In this document: piece after piece, positions 28,641-38,089 of the stretch
How positions within the stretch are numbered: the stretch's first letter is position 1
Layout: each line of letters starts with the position of its first letter
Source of the DNA: Acidobacteriota bacterium
GTDB lineage: Bacteria > Acidobacteriota > Terriglobia > Terriglobales > Acidobacteriaceae
Direction: 5' to 3'
NCBI GenBank assembly: GCA_013289765.1
Contig: JABCZI010000006.1
Coordinates: 186,001 to 250,000 of the forward strand
DNA length: 64,000 bases
Program-made: the position numbers and the translations under genes
Notes under the pieces: generated by a model
The model's database searches: none
Told to the model about the DNA's origin: nothing
The model's input: only the letters and a program-made list of their open reading frames with translations

Positions 28641-28643
28641 AAG

Positions 28644-29471
28644 TCATCCCAGCCACGAAAGTTCCTGCTCCGCGCGGCGCGAACCGCCCACGGTGCGCAG
28701 GAAAATCTCTTCCAAGGTCATCTTCCCGCCGGATAAGCCTGAATCTTCACGGGCGACTTCGCCCACTCCTAAAGCCGTCCGCGCCTCTACGCCTGCGCGC
28801 AACTCTTCCAGCGAACCCTGAGCCACGAGTTTTCCCCTATGGATGATGGCGACATGACTGCACAAGCGCTCTACAATTTCGAGCACGTGTGACGTAAGAA
28901 AGATCGTAGCTCCGCGCGCGATCATACCTTGCAGCATCGCTTTCAAAGTTCCGGCAGCGATGGCATCGACGCCTTCGAACGGCTCATCGAGGAAAAGTAT
29001 CTTCGGTCCATGAATTACGGCCGCCGCCATCGCCAACTTCTTTTGCATGCCGTGCGAATAGTCTGTGACCAACTTCTTCGGCTGATCGGCAAGCTGCATG
29101 AAGTCGAGCAGTTCCGCGCTGCGCTTCGCCGCGGTTTCGCGGTCGAGTCCGTACATGCGCCCCGCAAAATTAAGGAATTCAGATCCAGTGAGCCTTCCGA
29201 ACAATGCCATGCCTTCCGGCACGACACCAATCTGCTGCTTCACTTCGACCGGATGTTTTTCCAGATCCAGTCCAAGGATTTCGATCCGCCCCGAACTCGG
29301 CGCAAGCAATCCGGTAAGCATCTTGATCGTTGTCGATTTCCCCGCACCGTTGGGGCCGAGGAAGCCGAAGAATTGACCGGGAGCGACGCGCAGGTCGATT
29401 CCGTCGACAGCAACAAGGTCTCCGAAACGGCGGGTCAGACCTTGAGTGCAAATAGTTGGGGCGAGATCCAT
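28644..29471 (-). CDS. ABC transporter ATP-binding protein (CcmA type)
   Basis: A 275-residue ATPase. Walker A is GPNGAGKST near residue 40, the signature is YSHGMQKKLAMAAA (SHGM in place of SGGQ, as is common in ABC-2 exporters), Walker B is ILFLDEPFEG and the H-loop is TIFLTSHVLEI. The start is the ATG at 29471; extending upstream would only read antisense to the amidase gene. It forms a pair with the permease downstream. Confidence 0.92.
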   Translation of the reverse strand: MDLAPTICTQGLTRRFGDLVAVDGIDLRVAPGQFFGFLGPNGAGKSTTIKMLTGLLAPSSGRIEILGLDLEKHPVEVKQQIGVVPEGMALFGRLTGSEFLNFAGRMYGLDRETAAKRSAELLDFMQLADQPKKLVTDYSHGMQKKLAMAAAVIHGPKILFLDEPFEGVDAIAAGTLKAMLQGMIARGATIFLTSHVLEIVERLCSHVAIIHRGKLVAQGSLEELRAGVEARTALGVGEVAREDSGLSGGKMTLEEIFLRTVGGSRRAEQELSWLG

Positions 29472-29533
29472 GAAGCTTCTGAATCTAGCACAACCGGTCG
29501 AAGGGTGAAGTAGTTTGACCTTCTCACCAAATA

Positions 29534-31330
29534 CTAAAATCCGGGTGGCCGCTGATCCGCAACGTTGAAGGAGCGCTCCAGCGCGATTCCGGCTCGCGCT
29601 AGTTTGCCTTCGTCGAAGAGCCGCCCGATAAGGGTCACGCCATGAGGCACGCGGCGTGGCGACGAGAAAGTCGGCATCGGATTGTTGGGGTCGGGAGCCC
29701 AGTCGCTTCGCGCCTTCGACACTTCCACAAAACCCGCGCGCAAAGTTAGCGAAGGATGTCCGGTAAAATTGGTGAGCGTCAGCATCTCGTCGCGCAGCGA
29801 AGGCACGAGCAGCAGATCCACTTCGGAAAATACGCGCGCCATTTCTTCGGCGACTTTGCGCCGGAAGCGGTCGGCCTGCACAAAGTCCACGGCGGAAAGA
29901 AATCGGGACTCGCGAAAAATGTTTGGCCATGCGTCGGGGACCTGCGCTTTCAGCTGATTCAAGCCGCCATTCAGCGTGAGCTCTTCGAACGCGGCAGCGC
30001 CTTCCGCGAACAAAATTAAATTGAGCGAGTCATACGGCCAGTCGGGAATCGAGACTTCCACCGGAATCATGCCCACCTTTTTCACTGTCTCAACCGCAGC
30101 GCGGTCCACAGCGGTTGCGGGATTCTGACTCATCCAGCGAGGAAAGTAGCCGACGCGAAGTCCCTGCACGCTCGCGCTCGCATCGAAGTCGAGCTTGCTG
30201 GGAACGCTGGCCAGATCGCCGGTGTCGGGCCCGGAAATGGCGCGCAGCACAAGCATTGCGTCCTCCACGTGGCGCGTCATGGGTCCAAGTTTATCGAGCG
30301 ACCAGCACAGAGTCATCGCTCCGGTGCGCGCCACGCGTCCATAGGTGGGACGCAGGCCGGTAATTCCACAACGCATCGAGGGACTGACGATGCTTCCTCC
30401 AGTTTCGCTGCCGATGGCGAATGCGACTAAACCCGCGGCAGTAGCGGCCGCAGGACCGGCGCTTGATCCTGAGGATGCTTCTTCCAGCAACCACGGGTTC
30501 ATGGTTTGTCCGCCGAACCAAATGTCGTTGAGCGCGAGCGCTCCCAAGCTCAACTTCGCAACGAGGACAGCTCCTGCTTCATGCAAACGCTTTACCACAA
30601 CTGCGTCTGCGGCTGGGACGCGGTTGCGGAAAGGTTCGGCGCCGTAAGTGGTGGGGATTCCGGCGGTATCGAGTAGATCCTTCGCGCCCCACGGAATTCC
30701 GTGCAGAGGACCGCGATAATTTCCGGCGGCGATTTCCTCGTCCGCTTTTTTAGCTTGTGCGAGCGCTAGTTCGCGAGTGAGTGTGATGACACAATGCAAC
30801 TTAGGATCGAATTGCTCAAGGCGCTTTAGGTAAATGCGGGTGAGGCGATCGGAAGTCAGCTTGCGTTGTTCGATCCAGCGCGAAAGCTGCGTCACGGACG
30901 AGAAGGCGATATCTTCATCGCGTACGGGAAGAGGACCGGGATCGGCGTTAGTACGGATAAATTCGTCGCGGCCAGGACCGGTGTTTGATCCGGGGAGCAC
31001 TGGATCCCAGCGTGACGCAGGTGCGAGCGTGGATTCGAGCGTCACTTTGCGTGGACCGGTGCGTCGTTCGTAGAGTCCCGCCATGGTCTTGCGCCAAGAG
31101 GCTGCTGCCATGGCACGCTCAGCGGCAGTCAGTTCAACCTGCACTAACTTCTCCGCTTCGGCGAATGTGGAGGGTGAGACCTGTGGCCCGACGGGCGGCG
31201 CCGTGCCGAATGCGGAAGGAGCGCCTGGCGGCAGATCCGAAGACTGCTGAGCGTAAGAACGATATGCAGTTGCGACTGCTAACAAGCTAAGCGAAGTCTG
31301 GGTCAGAAACTGTCTGCGCGATTTCGACAT
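29534..31330 (-). CDS. exported amidase (amidase signature family)
   Basis: A 598-residue enzyme with a twin-arginine-like leader (KSRRQFLTQTSLSLLAVATA) at the ATG at 31330, which has GGAGGG close upstream. The amidase-signature triad is visible: lysine in PWGAKDLLDTAG, the cis-serine in SSGSSAGPAAAT and the nucleophile serine in IGSETGGSIVSPS. An N-terminal 120-residue extension before the domain is longer than in GatA. Probably a periplasmic or secreted amidase; not the GatA subunit, since the leader and extension are wrong for it. Confidence 0.88.
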   Translation of the reverse strand: MSKSRRQFLTQTSLSLLAVATAYRSYAQQSSDLPPGAPSAFGTAPPVGPQVSPSTFAEAEKLVQVELTAAERAMAAASWRKTMAGLYERRTGPRKVTLESTLAPASRWDPVLPGSNTGPGRDEFIRTNADPGPLPVRDEDIAFSSVTQLSRWIEQRKLTSDRLTRIYLKRLEQFDPKLHCVITLTRELALAQAKKADEEIAAGNYRGPLHGIPWGAKDLLDTAGIPTTYGAEPFRNRVPAADAVVVKRLHEAGAVLVAKLSLGALALNDIWFGGQTMNPWLLEEASSGSSAGPAAATAAGLVAFAIGSETGGSIVSPSMRCGITGLRPTYGRVARTGAMTLCWSLDKLGPMTRHVEDAMLVLRAISGPDTGDLASVPSKLDFDASASVQGLRVGYFPRWMSQNPATAVDRAAVETVKKVGMIPVEVSIPDWPYDSLNLILFAEGAAAFEELTLNGGLNQLKAQVPDAWPNIFRESRFLSAVDFVQADRFRRKVAEEMARVFSEVDLLLVPSLRDEMLTLTNFTGHPSLTLRAGFVEVSKARSDWAPDPNNPMPTFSSPRRVPHGVTLIGRLFDEGKLARAGIALERSFNVADQRPPGF

Positions 31331-31755
31331 GAACCCTCCGAGAGGCATTGTAGCTGCGCGCAAAGAAGTTTCACCACAGGAGCACCCTTCGGGCGTCCTG
31401 CTCCTCTTATCGAGGAGTTCGAAGTAGTAATCATGATCGAGGTTGTGGACCGAAGAGATGCATGGGTCGGACTGAGTTCTTAACCTGAAACTTGATTGCG
31501 AGCGAGCCTTGGTTGGATCGGCACATTTTCAACGAGAGTGAAATGGCGCACTCTTCCGCGTGCATGCCGTAGCGTGCACTAAAGTGCTTGACACCGCCGA
31601 CATCGTTAGAGACGCGATTTAACCACCACCACGACGATTTGCGCAGAATTGCAACGGCAAATTTGGTAGGAGTAAGATGCCTTCGGGTCTCAACCTCCCC
31701 GAGATCCAGGATCAGTCTGAGAGCTCCAGATTACAACCCCGAAGGAGATATCCCG
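31331..31755. other. intergenic region before the first GloVer gene
   Basis: No gene is supported in these 425 bases. GCACT-AA-AGTGC (31576-31587) directly precedes an exact TTGACA (31588-31593), but no good -10 follows at 16-19 bases. AAGGAGA at 31742-31748 is the ribosome site of the next gene. Confidence 0.45.
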
Positions 31756-33045
31756 ATGATCGGAAAACAGGATTTGTTTCCGATAAAATGGGCGCTAGCG
31801 CGCTCCGTTGCCATTCTGATATTGGCCGGCGGCGTCTTGGCAGCGGGACAGACGGAGAGTGTCGTCTACCGCTTCAAGGGTGGCAGCAACGGGCTCGATC
31901 CAATCGGCAGCTTAATTTCCGACAGCGCAGGTAATTTCTATGGCACGGCCTGCGGAGACGGCTCCAGTAACAACGGTACGGTATTCCAACTGGCACGGCA
32001 GGGCGGGCACTGGACTGAAACCGTGCTCTACCTCTTCGCGACCACAGGCGAAGGCAGTTGCCCATTTGGCGAACTGACTTTCGACCAATTGGGGAATTTG
32101 TACGGCACAGCTCTTTCCGGGGCCGGCCTTTCCTCCACGGTTTTCGAACTGAAGCGACCGTCCGCCCCTGGCAATCCGTGGACAGAGATCGTGATTTACA
32201 CTTTCCCAGCCAGTGATGACCTCTATGATGGGCTGGTTTTCGACAAGCACGGCAATCTATATGGTTCGACCTATTCCGGCGGAGACAAGGGCATGGGCCA
32301 GGTTTTCCAATTGACACCGTCACCGGACGGCTGGACCGAGACCGTGATCCACTCCTTCACCGGCGGGACCGATGGGAGCACGCCCGTCGCAGGCCCGATT
32401 ATTGATCGGTGGGGCAATCTCTTCGGGCTGTTGCAGGAAGGCCCCGGTGACAACTACAACGGAGCGGTCTACGAACTGAGGGCGCCGTCATCGCAGGGCG
32501 GTTCCTGGAACGAGCATGTTCTGTACAGTTTCAAAGGCGCGAGTGACGGGGCCGATCCCTCGGGCCGGCTAGTCTTCGATCAAAAAGGCAACCTCTTTGC
32601 CGTGACGCGCCTCGGGGGTGAGTCCGCCAGTGGTACTGTCTTCCAATTGACGCAGCACGGGGACTCCTGGACCGAGGCCGTCCTCTACAGCTTCTGCGCC
32701 CAGTCTAACTGCCCCGACGGAAGCCAGCCCGAAGCGACACTAACTATCGATGGCAAAGGGAATCTATTCGGCACAACCTATAATGGCGGTACTGGCGGAA
32801 ATTGCGGAACCGGCTCCAGCTGCGGCACTGTTTTCGAACTTACCCGACCAACGCCTGGTGGTGCATGGACCGAGACCGTGCTTCACAGCTTCACCGGTAA
32901 CACCGGTGACGGCTATCTGCCCCGGGCTGGCTTGATCCTCGACAAGTTGGGCTCCCTATGGGGCACCACCCCAGTCGGCGGTAAGTTAACGGGGCCGTGC
33001 ACCTTCATCAATGGTTGTGGCACGTTGTTCAACGTCCGCCCTTAG
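31756..33045 (+). CDS. secreted GloVer tandem-repeat protein
   Basis: A 429-residue exported protein. After a signal peptide (ALARSVAILILAGGVLAAG) about eight repeats of roughly 45-55 residues follow. Each pairs a GNLYGTTxxGG turn (GNFYGTACGDG, GNLYGTALSGA, GNLYGSTYSGG, GNLFGTTYNGG) with GTVFELxxP and W-TETVLYSF strands. This is the GloVer (TIGR03803) repeat of acidobacteria, verrucomicrobia and cyanobacteria, probably a beta-propeller. The start is the ATG at 31756, with AAGGAGA upstream. Function unknown. A paralogue lies at 50490-51752. Confidence 0.85.
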   Translation: MIGKQDLFPIKWALARSVAILILAGGVLAAGQTESVVYRFKGGSNGLDPIGSLISDSAGNFYGTACGDGSSNNGTVFQLARQGGHWTETVLYLFATTGEGSCPFGELTFDQLGNLYGTALSGAGLSSTVFELKRPSAPGNPWTEIVIYTFPASDDLYDGLVFDKHGNLYGSTYSGGDKGMGQVFQLTPSPDGWTETVIHSFTGGTDGSTPVAGPIIDRWGNLFGLLQEGPGDNYNGAVYELRAPSSQGGSWNEHVLYSFKGASDGADPSGRLVFDQKGNLFAVTRLGGESASGTVFQLTQHGDSWTEAVLYSFCAQSNCPDGSQPEATLTIDGKGNLFGTTYNGGTGGNCGTGSSCGTVFELTRPTPGGAWTETVLHSFTGNTGDGYLPRAGLILDKLGSLWGTTPVGGKLTGPCTFINGCGTLFNVRP

Positions 33046-33286
33046 CGGCCCTAGGCTCAACCCAATTTCAGGCCTACGCGGGAGCCAACCTACTACCACA
33101 ATCAAGACGAACTGAAGTTAGTTGTCGCAACCAGGCCATAGCGCTCAAATTTCCCTGTGAAGATGGTCATTGGGGGATGCGTCACCCGGCGCTCTCCCGC
33201 ATTGAGTGTCGCCCGATGATAATCTTTGATTGCCACCTCGCCTCAAATTTCTCTAATACCGTCCGTGTTTCTTCGTGCAGGTGACC

Positions 33287-33571
33287 ATGAATAGTAGGGA
33301 CAACCAGGGTCCGGATCGCGACGTGCGCGAAAGGATCGTGAACCTGATGCAGTCGATCGGGAAAGGACCAAAGAAGCAGATCCCAGCTGAGGAACTGCAG
33401 AAACTTAAGGGCGCAGCCAGCCGCCTCGATCAGATGTTGAAAGCTGCTGCGAACGCCGATCAGCAAGCATTAAAGAGCGCGGCGGCGAAGCTCGACCAGT
33501 TGTTGTCCGACATCCGCGCGGGAAAAGATGTCACCAGCAACCTCAAGCGCAGAGAAAATTCTGGAACCTGA
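33287..33571 (+). CDS. small helical hypothetical protein
   Basis: A 94-residue, charged, alpha-helical protein (REERIVNLM-like start, then SRLDQMLKAAANADQQALKS and AAAKLDQLLSDIRAGK) with two similar helix repeats LDQML/LDQLL. No domain recognised and no export signal. The ATG at 33287 is preferred; a GTG at 33275 is in frame. Confidence 0.5.
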   Translation: MNSRDNQGPDRDVRERIVNLMQSIGKGPKKQIPAEELQKLKGAASRLDQMLKAAANADQQALKSAAAKLDQLLSDIRAGKDVTSNLKRRENSGT

Positions 33572-34014
33572 GATGTAGATGATTCCTTTCGCGCGCCTCC
33601 CATCGCTCGCCGATTGTCCGGTTCGTGGTTGCGGTTTTCACGGATGCAATCGGAAACAGTTGCCCCGGCGGACAGGGTCAGACGTCCTCCAAGAGGGTGG
33701 CCGAGTCCCTCAGTGATATGGGATTTTTCGCGGACCATGGTCCATGAGTGTACGCCTAGTGGAAATCGGTCAACTACGGACTGAACAGGAGGCCGTGGGA
33801 GGTAGAGTAAATGAGCGATATCGGGATGTTACGCCACGAAACGTCCCCCTCGTAGGACTTAGCTTGGCTCTTCAGTCAGACCTTGGGTCGAATACGGCCA
33901 CTGGTGAGAGCTCTCTGAGGCTGAAGCAATTAGGGTATTCTCTGAGGCTAAGCAATTAAGATAGTGAAGGTCGGGATCGATCAAGTGGACATGTGAGCCC
34001 GAAAGAGAGGCTAA
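33572..34014. other. intergenic region with a short direct repeat
   Basis: No supportable gene is seen in these 443 bases. The frames present lack ribosome sites and protein-like composition. The region ends with AGAGAGG just before the NTF2-like gene. Confidence 0.4.
33912..33959 (+). repeat. direct repeat of about 20 bases
   Basis: TCTCTGAGGCTGAAGCAATTA (33912 on) recurs with one deletion as TCTCTGAGGCTAAGCAATTA (33939 on). The near-tandem copies are about 55 bases before the NTF2-like gene and may be a duplication scar or paired binding sites. Confidence 0.6.
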
Positions 34015-34470
34015 ATGCGGCGTTTCATTACTTTGGGTTGTGTACCTCTTCTAGCGTTTCTCATAATGGGAGCCAGGGCGGCCGAGACTGCCGCCGACAA
34101 AATCCAGGCTGTTATCAATCTTGAAAACGCATGGAACTTCGCCGAAGAGCGGCATGATGGGGATGCTCTGAGGTTATTGCTAGCCGAAACATTTGTGTAC
34201 ACGGACTATGACGGAACCATTATGGACCGGGACCAATGGCTGAGAAAAGTCCAGAGCCAAGCGAAGGACTATGTGCACTTGTCTAACGTGGAACAGAATG
34301 CCCATGCCTATGGCGACGCGGTGGTTGTGATTGGAGTCTACGTCGAGAAAATGAAAATCAAAGGGAAGGACGTGGATCGCCGCGTCCGATTCACGGATAC
34401 GTGGGTTTTCCAAAACAGCCGCTGGGAATGTGTAGCAAGTCAGTCCACGCTGACAGCCCCCAAGGTCTGA
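34015..34470 (+). CDS. secreted NTF2-like (DUF4440/SnoaL-like) protein, copy 1
   Basis: A 151-residue exported protein: signal peptide (FITLGCVPLLAFLIMGARA) followed by an NTF2-like domain (INLENAWNFAEERHDGDALR, FVYTDYDGTIMDRDQWL, RRVRFTDTWVFQNSRWECVA). NTF2-like pockets bind or modify small hydrophobic molecules; no catalytic residues are evident. It is paralogous to 35133-35573, in opposite orientation on the other side of the GlsB-like gene. Confidence 0.8.
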   Translation: MRRFITLGCVPLLAFLIMGARAAETAADKIQAVINLENAWNFAEERHDGDALRLLLAETFVYTDYDGTIMDRDQWLRKVQSQAKDYVHLSNVEQNAHAYGDAVVVIGVYVEKMKIKGKDVDRRVRFTDTWVFQNSRWECVASQSTLTAPKV

Positions 34471-34690
34471 AGCAGATTTCTGCATACTGAAGTGTTGATG
34501 GATTCACTGTCGAGAACAGGCGATTTTAACGACAATTGAAAGCCTGCACCGGCTATTCCAACTCGCCTAAGTTGAAAGTTCAGGACGGACAATTGCCGAC
34601 GCTCTGCCGTGCTCCGGGCAAGTCTGGTGAATGCCAAACCGCTGGGTTATACTCGACGGCGTTCCGCAGGCAAACGCTGGAGGAAAAAGT

Positions 34691-34960
34691 ATGTTTCACC
34701 TAATCTGGTATATCGTCATTGGGCTAATCTCGGGGGTTATCGCGAAATCAGTGATGCACGTGCATATGACGATCTTCTGGACGATCGTGCTCGGCATCAT
34801 CGGATCGATTCTCGGCGGCGCCGTGACCCACATGTTTTCGCGTCCTGCCAACGAACGATATCATCCCGCCGGCCTCATTTTTTCCATACTGGGAGCGATC
34901 CTGATTCTCTTCGCATGCTATAAGCTGAAGATTCATTTTCCCCAGGTCGACCCCTTCTAG
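34691..34960 (+). CDS. GlsB/YeaQ/YmgE-family membrane protein
   Basis: An 89-residue protein with three hydrophobic segments and the family pattern IWYIVIGLISGVIAK, IVLGIIGSILGGAV and a final GLIFSILGAILILFA. Transglycosylase-associated/GlsB proteins are general stress-response membrane proteins. The ATG at 34691 has GGAGG seven bases upstream (34679-34683). A longer reading from 34631 lacks such a site. Confidence 0.85.
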   Translation: MFHLIWYIVIGLISGVIAKSVMHVHMTIFWTIVLGIIGSILGGAVTHMFSRPANERYHPAGLIFSILGAILILFACYKLKIHFPQVDPF

Positions 34961-35132
34961 CTCATCGACGACTAACCTCAGCAGTTCCGACAGCACGGTC
35001 ACATCTCGGGTTCATGACGCCGCGAGGGCGGTTATTCGCCCGTTTGTGAGCGATATGCGATATTACGTCAACTGCCGCGAACGACTCTCACTGCGATCTT
35101 GGTACTCATCAGAATAGTCGCTCTCCGTTGCT

Positions 35133-35573
35133 CTATTTTTGAAGTAGTCCCAAGTGGCTAGCGACACAAATCCATTCACTGTCATGCTTGATCCAGGTAT
35201 CGGTGAATCGCCCGTAGTGTTCGTAGGCCTTTCCTCTTTGGTTACCTTTTTCGTGCGTAGCGCCGGTTACGACGGCCGTATCGCCGAAGCGATGCACTTT
35301 CATGTCGTTCGAAACTTCCTGAATCACCCTATTGGAGATATCGCGGATCGAAGCAAGGAACTGCGGTTTTGACATCACCGTGCCGTCAAAATCTGTAAAC
35401 ACGAAATCTGGATGTAGCATGCTGCCCATGGCAGTTGCGTCGTGGTTTATTTGAGCTTGGTTCCAGATATTTTCCAGGGCGACAATTCGTTCTTCATCGC
35501 CTCCCGATGCCGAGGGTTGTGGCGCGAAGAGAATCCAGGAGAAAAAGACACTGAGAAACAGAATTCGTGACAT
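35133..35573 (-). CDS. secreted NTF2-like (DUF4440/SnoaL-like) protein, copy 2
   Basis: A 146-residue exported protein with a signal peptide (SRILFLSVFFSWILFAPQPS) and the same domain as the gene at 34015: IVALENIWNQAQINHDATAM, FVFTDFDGTVMSKPQFL, GRFTDTWIKHDSEWICVA. AAGGAG eight bases before the ATG at 35573 fixes the start. The two copies share the TDxDGT and FTDTW motifs and the overall length but are clearly diverged, so the duplication is old. Function unknown. Confidence 0.8.
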   Translation of the reverse strand: MSRILFLSVFFSWILFAPQPSASGGDEERIVALENIWNQAQINHDATAMGSMLHPDFVFTDFDGTVMSKPQFLASIRDISNRVIQEVSNDMKVHRFGDTAVVTGATHEKGNQRGKAYEHYGRFTDTWIKHDSEWICVASHLGLLQK

Positions 35574-35958
35574 GGAGATGGCTCCTTGCCTAAAAACCGA
35601 GGAACGGCTGTTCCGCAGCCGAAGTTTAGCAGGAATCGGAATAGCGGGATTGGTTAACACAATCAGCGTTTACTGACAATGTTCTTCGTGCTCTTGCAGG
35701 AAGTGCAGGCAATTCGACACCACAAATCACAGACCACTGTATCGTCGAGTTCCGCTGAAGATGTCGGGTACGGGTTGGACTTTGAACCACGCGAGACAAA
35801 AGAGAAGTGGTTGATGCGAAACGTTTATTTGGGAACGATCCTTCTCGTTGCTGTCATCTTGTGGGAATACGTGAAGACTCGATAAGGAACATTGTCGCTA
35901 GCAAGCCATCTGATGGGGATGTTACAACAGTTAATTCAGACTGAACCGCGCAGGCAAC
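35574..35958. other. intergenic region, possible tiny membrane ORF
   Basis: An open frame from 35679 to 35885 (68 codons, plus strand) ends in MRNVYLGTILLVAVILWEYV, a plausible single transmembrane helix. A start at 35814 would give a 23-residue protein. Ribosome-site support is weak, so it is not called as a gene. Confidence 0.3.
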
Positions 35959-36309
35959 CTAACTGCCGACTGGCTCTTTTGCCGGAGACAGCGCGATCAG
36001 GGCCACGCCGATAACGATCAGCACAGCGGATCCGATCAATTCTCCTCGTGCGACGATATTGCGCATTGCCTGCGTTGACATAAGAGCAGCATGGGCTAAA
36101 CTCGACCATGCCGTGAAGGCAATCAGGCTGCGATTCGCCGCGGGGTTCCGGGCTGCTATTAGCAAGAAGATTCCGAGCGTGACGTAAACGCTGAACGACA
36201 TCGCCAAGGCAGGCGCTTGCTTGACAAACATAATCATGGGATAAACCAGAGCCGTAAAAATCACTCCAACCAACACTAGTACAAGCTTCAGCACCCGTTT
36301 CCGCAGCAT
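35959..36309 (-). CDS. small four-helix membrane protein
   Basis: A 116-residue protein with four transmembrane segments (LVLVLVGVIFTALVYPMIMF, SVYVTLGIFLLIAAR, SLIAFTAWSSLAHAALM, LIGSAVLIVIGVALIAL). The pattern resembles the DUF6632-like family of small membrane proteins; that name is tentative. The ATG at 36309 has GGAG about ten bases upstream; a GTG lies at 36327. Function unknown. Confidence 0.6.
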   Translation of the reverse strand: MLRKRVLKLVLVLVGVIFTALVYPMIMFVKQAPALAMSFSVYVTLGIFLLIAARNPAANRSLIAFTAWSSLAHAALMSTQAMRNIVARGELIGSAVLIVIGVALIALSPAKEPVGS

Positions 36310-36658
36310 TTGGACAGTGCTCCTCACGTGACCTCGAAATCGCGTATTCTCACAGTTTACTCGTTATCAGCGGCCCGCAATCCCACGATCACGGGGGCTA
36401 AGGCTCGCGCGATTCTGGAGGCCCTGACGCGGCGTTCTTCCACGTGGACTGCGGAGTGACGCCGCGCGGATTAAAGCCGTGACCTTCCCGGTCAAGCTCA
36501 AAAGCAAAGTCAAAAGCAAGCGGGCAAGAGTGCCCGCTCCACATGATCGAAATCTAAACAGAGTCAAAGACGGACAAGAGTGTCCGTCCAACACAAGACA
36601 TGAGGTTCGGTTTCCCCCCGCTCAGCAAACGAGGGAGAACCGAAGACAGTTGCTCGTT
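36310..36658. other. intergenic region with paired hairpins
   Basis: No gene is supported in these 349 bases. They separate the small membrane gene's start from the end of glutamine synthetase and contain the repeat described separately at 36519-36588. Confidence 0.5.
36519..36588. repeat. two tandem hairpins with identical AGAG loops
   Basis: AGCGGGCA-AGAG-TGCCCGCT (36519-36538) and GACGGACA-AGAG-TGTCCGTC (36569-36588) are perfect 8-bp stems with the same loop, starting exactly 50 bases apart. Stem sequences differ but are compensated, the mark of a conserved RNA or DNA hairpin family rather than chance. They lie after glnA on its strand and may also stop or stabilise its transcript. Confidence 0.75.
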
Positions 36659-38089
36659 CTAGAAACGATTCCAGAGGAACTGGTTGTAGACGTCGTGGTG
36701 ATACTGGACTTCGGGCGCCTTCACATACGTTCCCAGAAGGCGTGCACAGCGATCGGCGGCGGCTTGCTTCAGATCGGCATAGCGGCCTTTCACATCCTCG
36801 CCAAGAAGTTCGGTGGTCCACTCTGCTTTGCGGAAGTTCGCCAGCGCGTCATAGATGTTGTCGGGCAAGTAGCGCTCGGCCTGGCGCAAGTTTTTGATCT
36901 TCGAGGTGTCGCCGTCGAGGCCAGTTTTGAAGATTGAATACAAGGCCAGGTAGGGATTTGCATCGGGTGAAACCGAACGAACTTCGACGCGCATGCTTTT
37001 CTCGTTGCCGATTGGAATGCGGATCATCGAACCACGGTCCACGGCAGACGCTTTGATTTGATTGGGCGCTTCGAAGTGTGGATCCAGACGGCGATAGGCA
37101 TTCACGCTGGCATTCAACAGCAGGCAAATGTCGTTGCCGTGGGTGAGGATGCGATCCACGAAAGCCCAGCCCATCTTGCTAAGTTTTTCTTCGCCCTTGG
37201 GGTCCCAGAATAAATTCTTGCCGTCTGCGCTAATAGAAACATTGGTATGCATGCCGCTGCCGTTGACGCCGACCACTGGCTTCGGCAGAAATGAAGCCGA
37301 CAGTCCCATGTTGGTGGCGACTTGGCGGCAGATCAGCTTGTAGAGCTGAATCTGATCGGCGGCTGCGACAACCTCGCCGTAACCGTAATTAATTTCAAAC
37401 TGCGAAGGCGCAACTTCAGGATGGTCTTTTTCGTTCTGAAAGCCCATGGAGCGCTGGACTTCAGCCGTGGTGTCGATGAAGGTGCGCAACGGATCGCCCG
37501 GGAGTGAGTGATAATATCCGCCAGTGTTGACGTATTCGAACTTGCCGTTCTCATGATAGTTGCGTTCGGCGTCCGACCCTTTGAACAGGAAACCTTCGAT
37601 TTCATTGGCGGCGTTGAGGGTATAGCCTTTTTTCTTGTTCAACTCTTCGGCATAGCTTTTCAACACGCCGCGAATGTCGGCCGAGTAAGCTGCTCCACCT
37701 TTGTCGATCACTTCGCCAAACACCAGGACTTTGCCGGAGCCGAACACATCGGACGGCCCCCAGTAAAACGCCGACCAGTCAATGCCGAGGCGCAGATCGC
37801 TCTCGCGCTGGGCGGTGAAGCCGCGAATCGACGATCCGTCGAAAGTAAGATTGTCCCAGCTCTTGATAAGGAACTTCTTGTCGTAATCCAGCATGTGCAA
37901 GCGGCCTTCGAGATCGCTGAAGAGTACGGTGACCGCTTTGATCCGTTTTTCATCGGTCAAGTATTTCAGCCGGTTCTCCTGGATCTTGCCGATGGGGACA
38001 CGGTTCCGGCGCTGCTCCTTGGCCTCCAGATTGAGGTCTTCGAGTTCGTCGTAGGTGAGTGCCAGGAAATTACGCAGTTCGTTGGGCAT
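36659..38089 (-). CDS. glnA: glutamine synthetase, type I family
   Basis: A 476-residue enzyme making glutamine from glutamate, ammonia and ATP. Motifs include FDGSSIRGF, a glutamate loop in NAANEIEGFLFK, EVAPSQFEINYGYGE, PKPVVGVNGSGMH with the ATP/metal site, LNASVNAYRRLDPHFEAPN and SMRVEVRSVSPDANPYLAL. The tyrosine adenylylation loop of GS-I-beta (NLYDLPPEE type) is not present near the C-terminus, so control by adenylylation is unlikely. AAGGAT lies just before the ATG. It is probably its own unit, 212 bases from the peptidase gene on the same strand. Confidence 0.93.
   Translation of the reverse strand: MPNELRNFLALTYDELEDLNLEAKEQRRNRVPIGKIQENRLKYLTDEKRIKAVTVLFSDLEGRLHMLDYDKKFLIKSWDNLTFDGSSIRGFTAQRESDLRLGIDWSAFYWGPSDVFGSGKVLVFGEVIDKGGAAYSADIRGVLKSYAEELNKKKGYTLNAANEIEGFLFKGSDAERNYHENGKFEYVNTGGYYHSLPGDPLRTFIDTTAEVQRSMGFQNEKDHPEVAPSQFEINYGYGEVVAAADQIQLYKLICRQVATNMGLSASFLPKPVVGVNGSGMHTNVSISADGKNLFWDPKGEEKLSKMGWAFVDRILTHGNDICLLLNASVNAYRRLDPHFEAPNQIKASAVDRGSMIRIPIGNEKSMRVEVRSVSPDANPYLALYSIFKTGLDGDTSKIKNLRQAERYLPDNIYDALANFRKAEWTTELLGEDVKGRYADLKQAAADRCARLLGTYVKAPEVQYHHDVYNQFLWNRF

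Noticed and set aside
29472..29930. N-terminal extension of the ABC ATPase gene
   Set aside because: The extra residues are antisense to the amidase C-terminus and unlike any ATPase; the family start is at 29471.
31588..31593. Exact TTGACA as a promoter for the first GloVer gene
   Set aside because: No -10 of reasonable quality lies 16-19 bases downstream, so it is noted but not called.
35679..35885. 68-codon frame with a terminal transmembrane helix
   Set aside because: Weak ribosome site and short length; not distinguishable from chance without conservation data.
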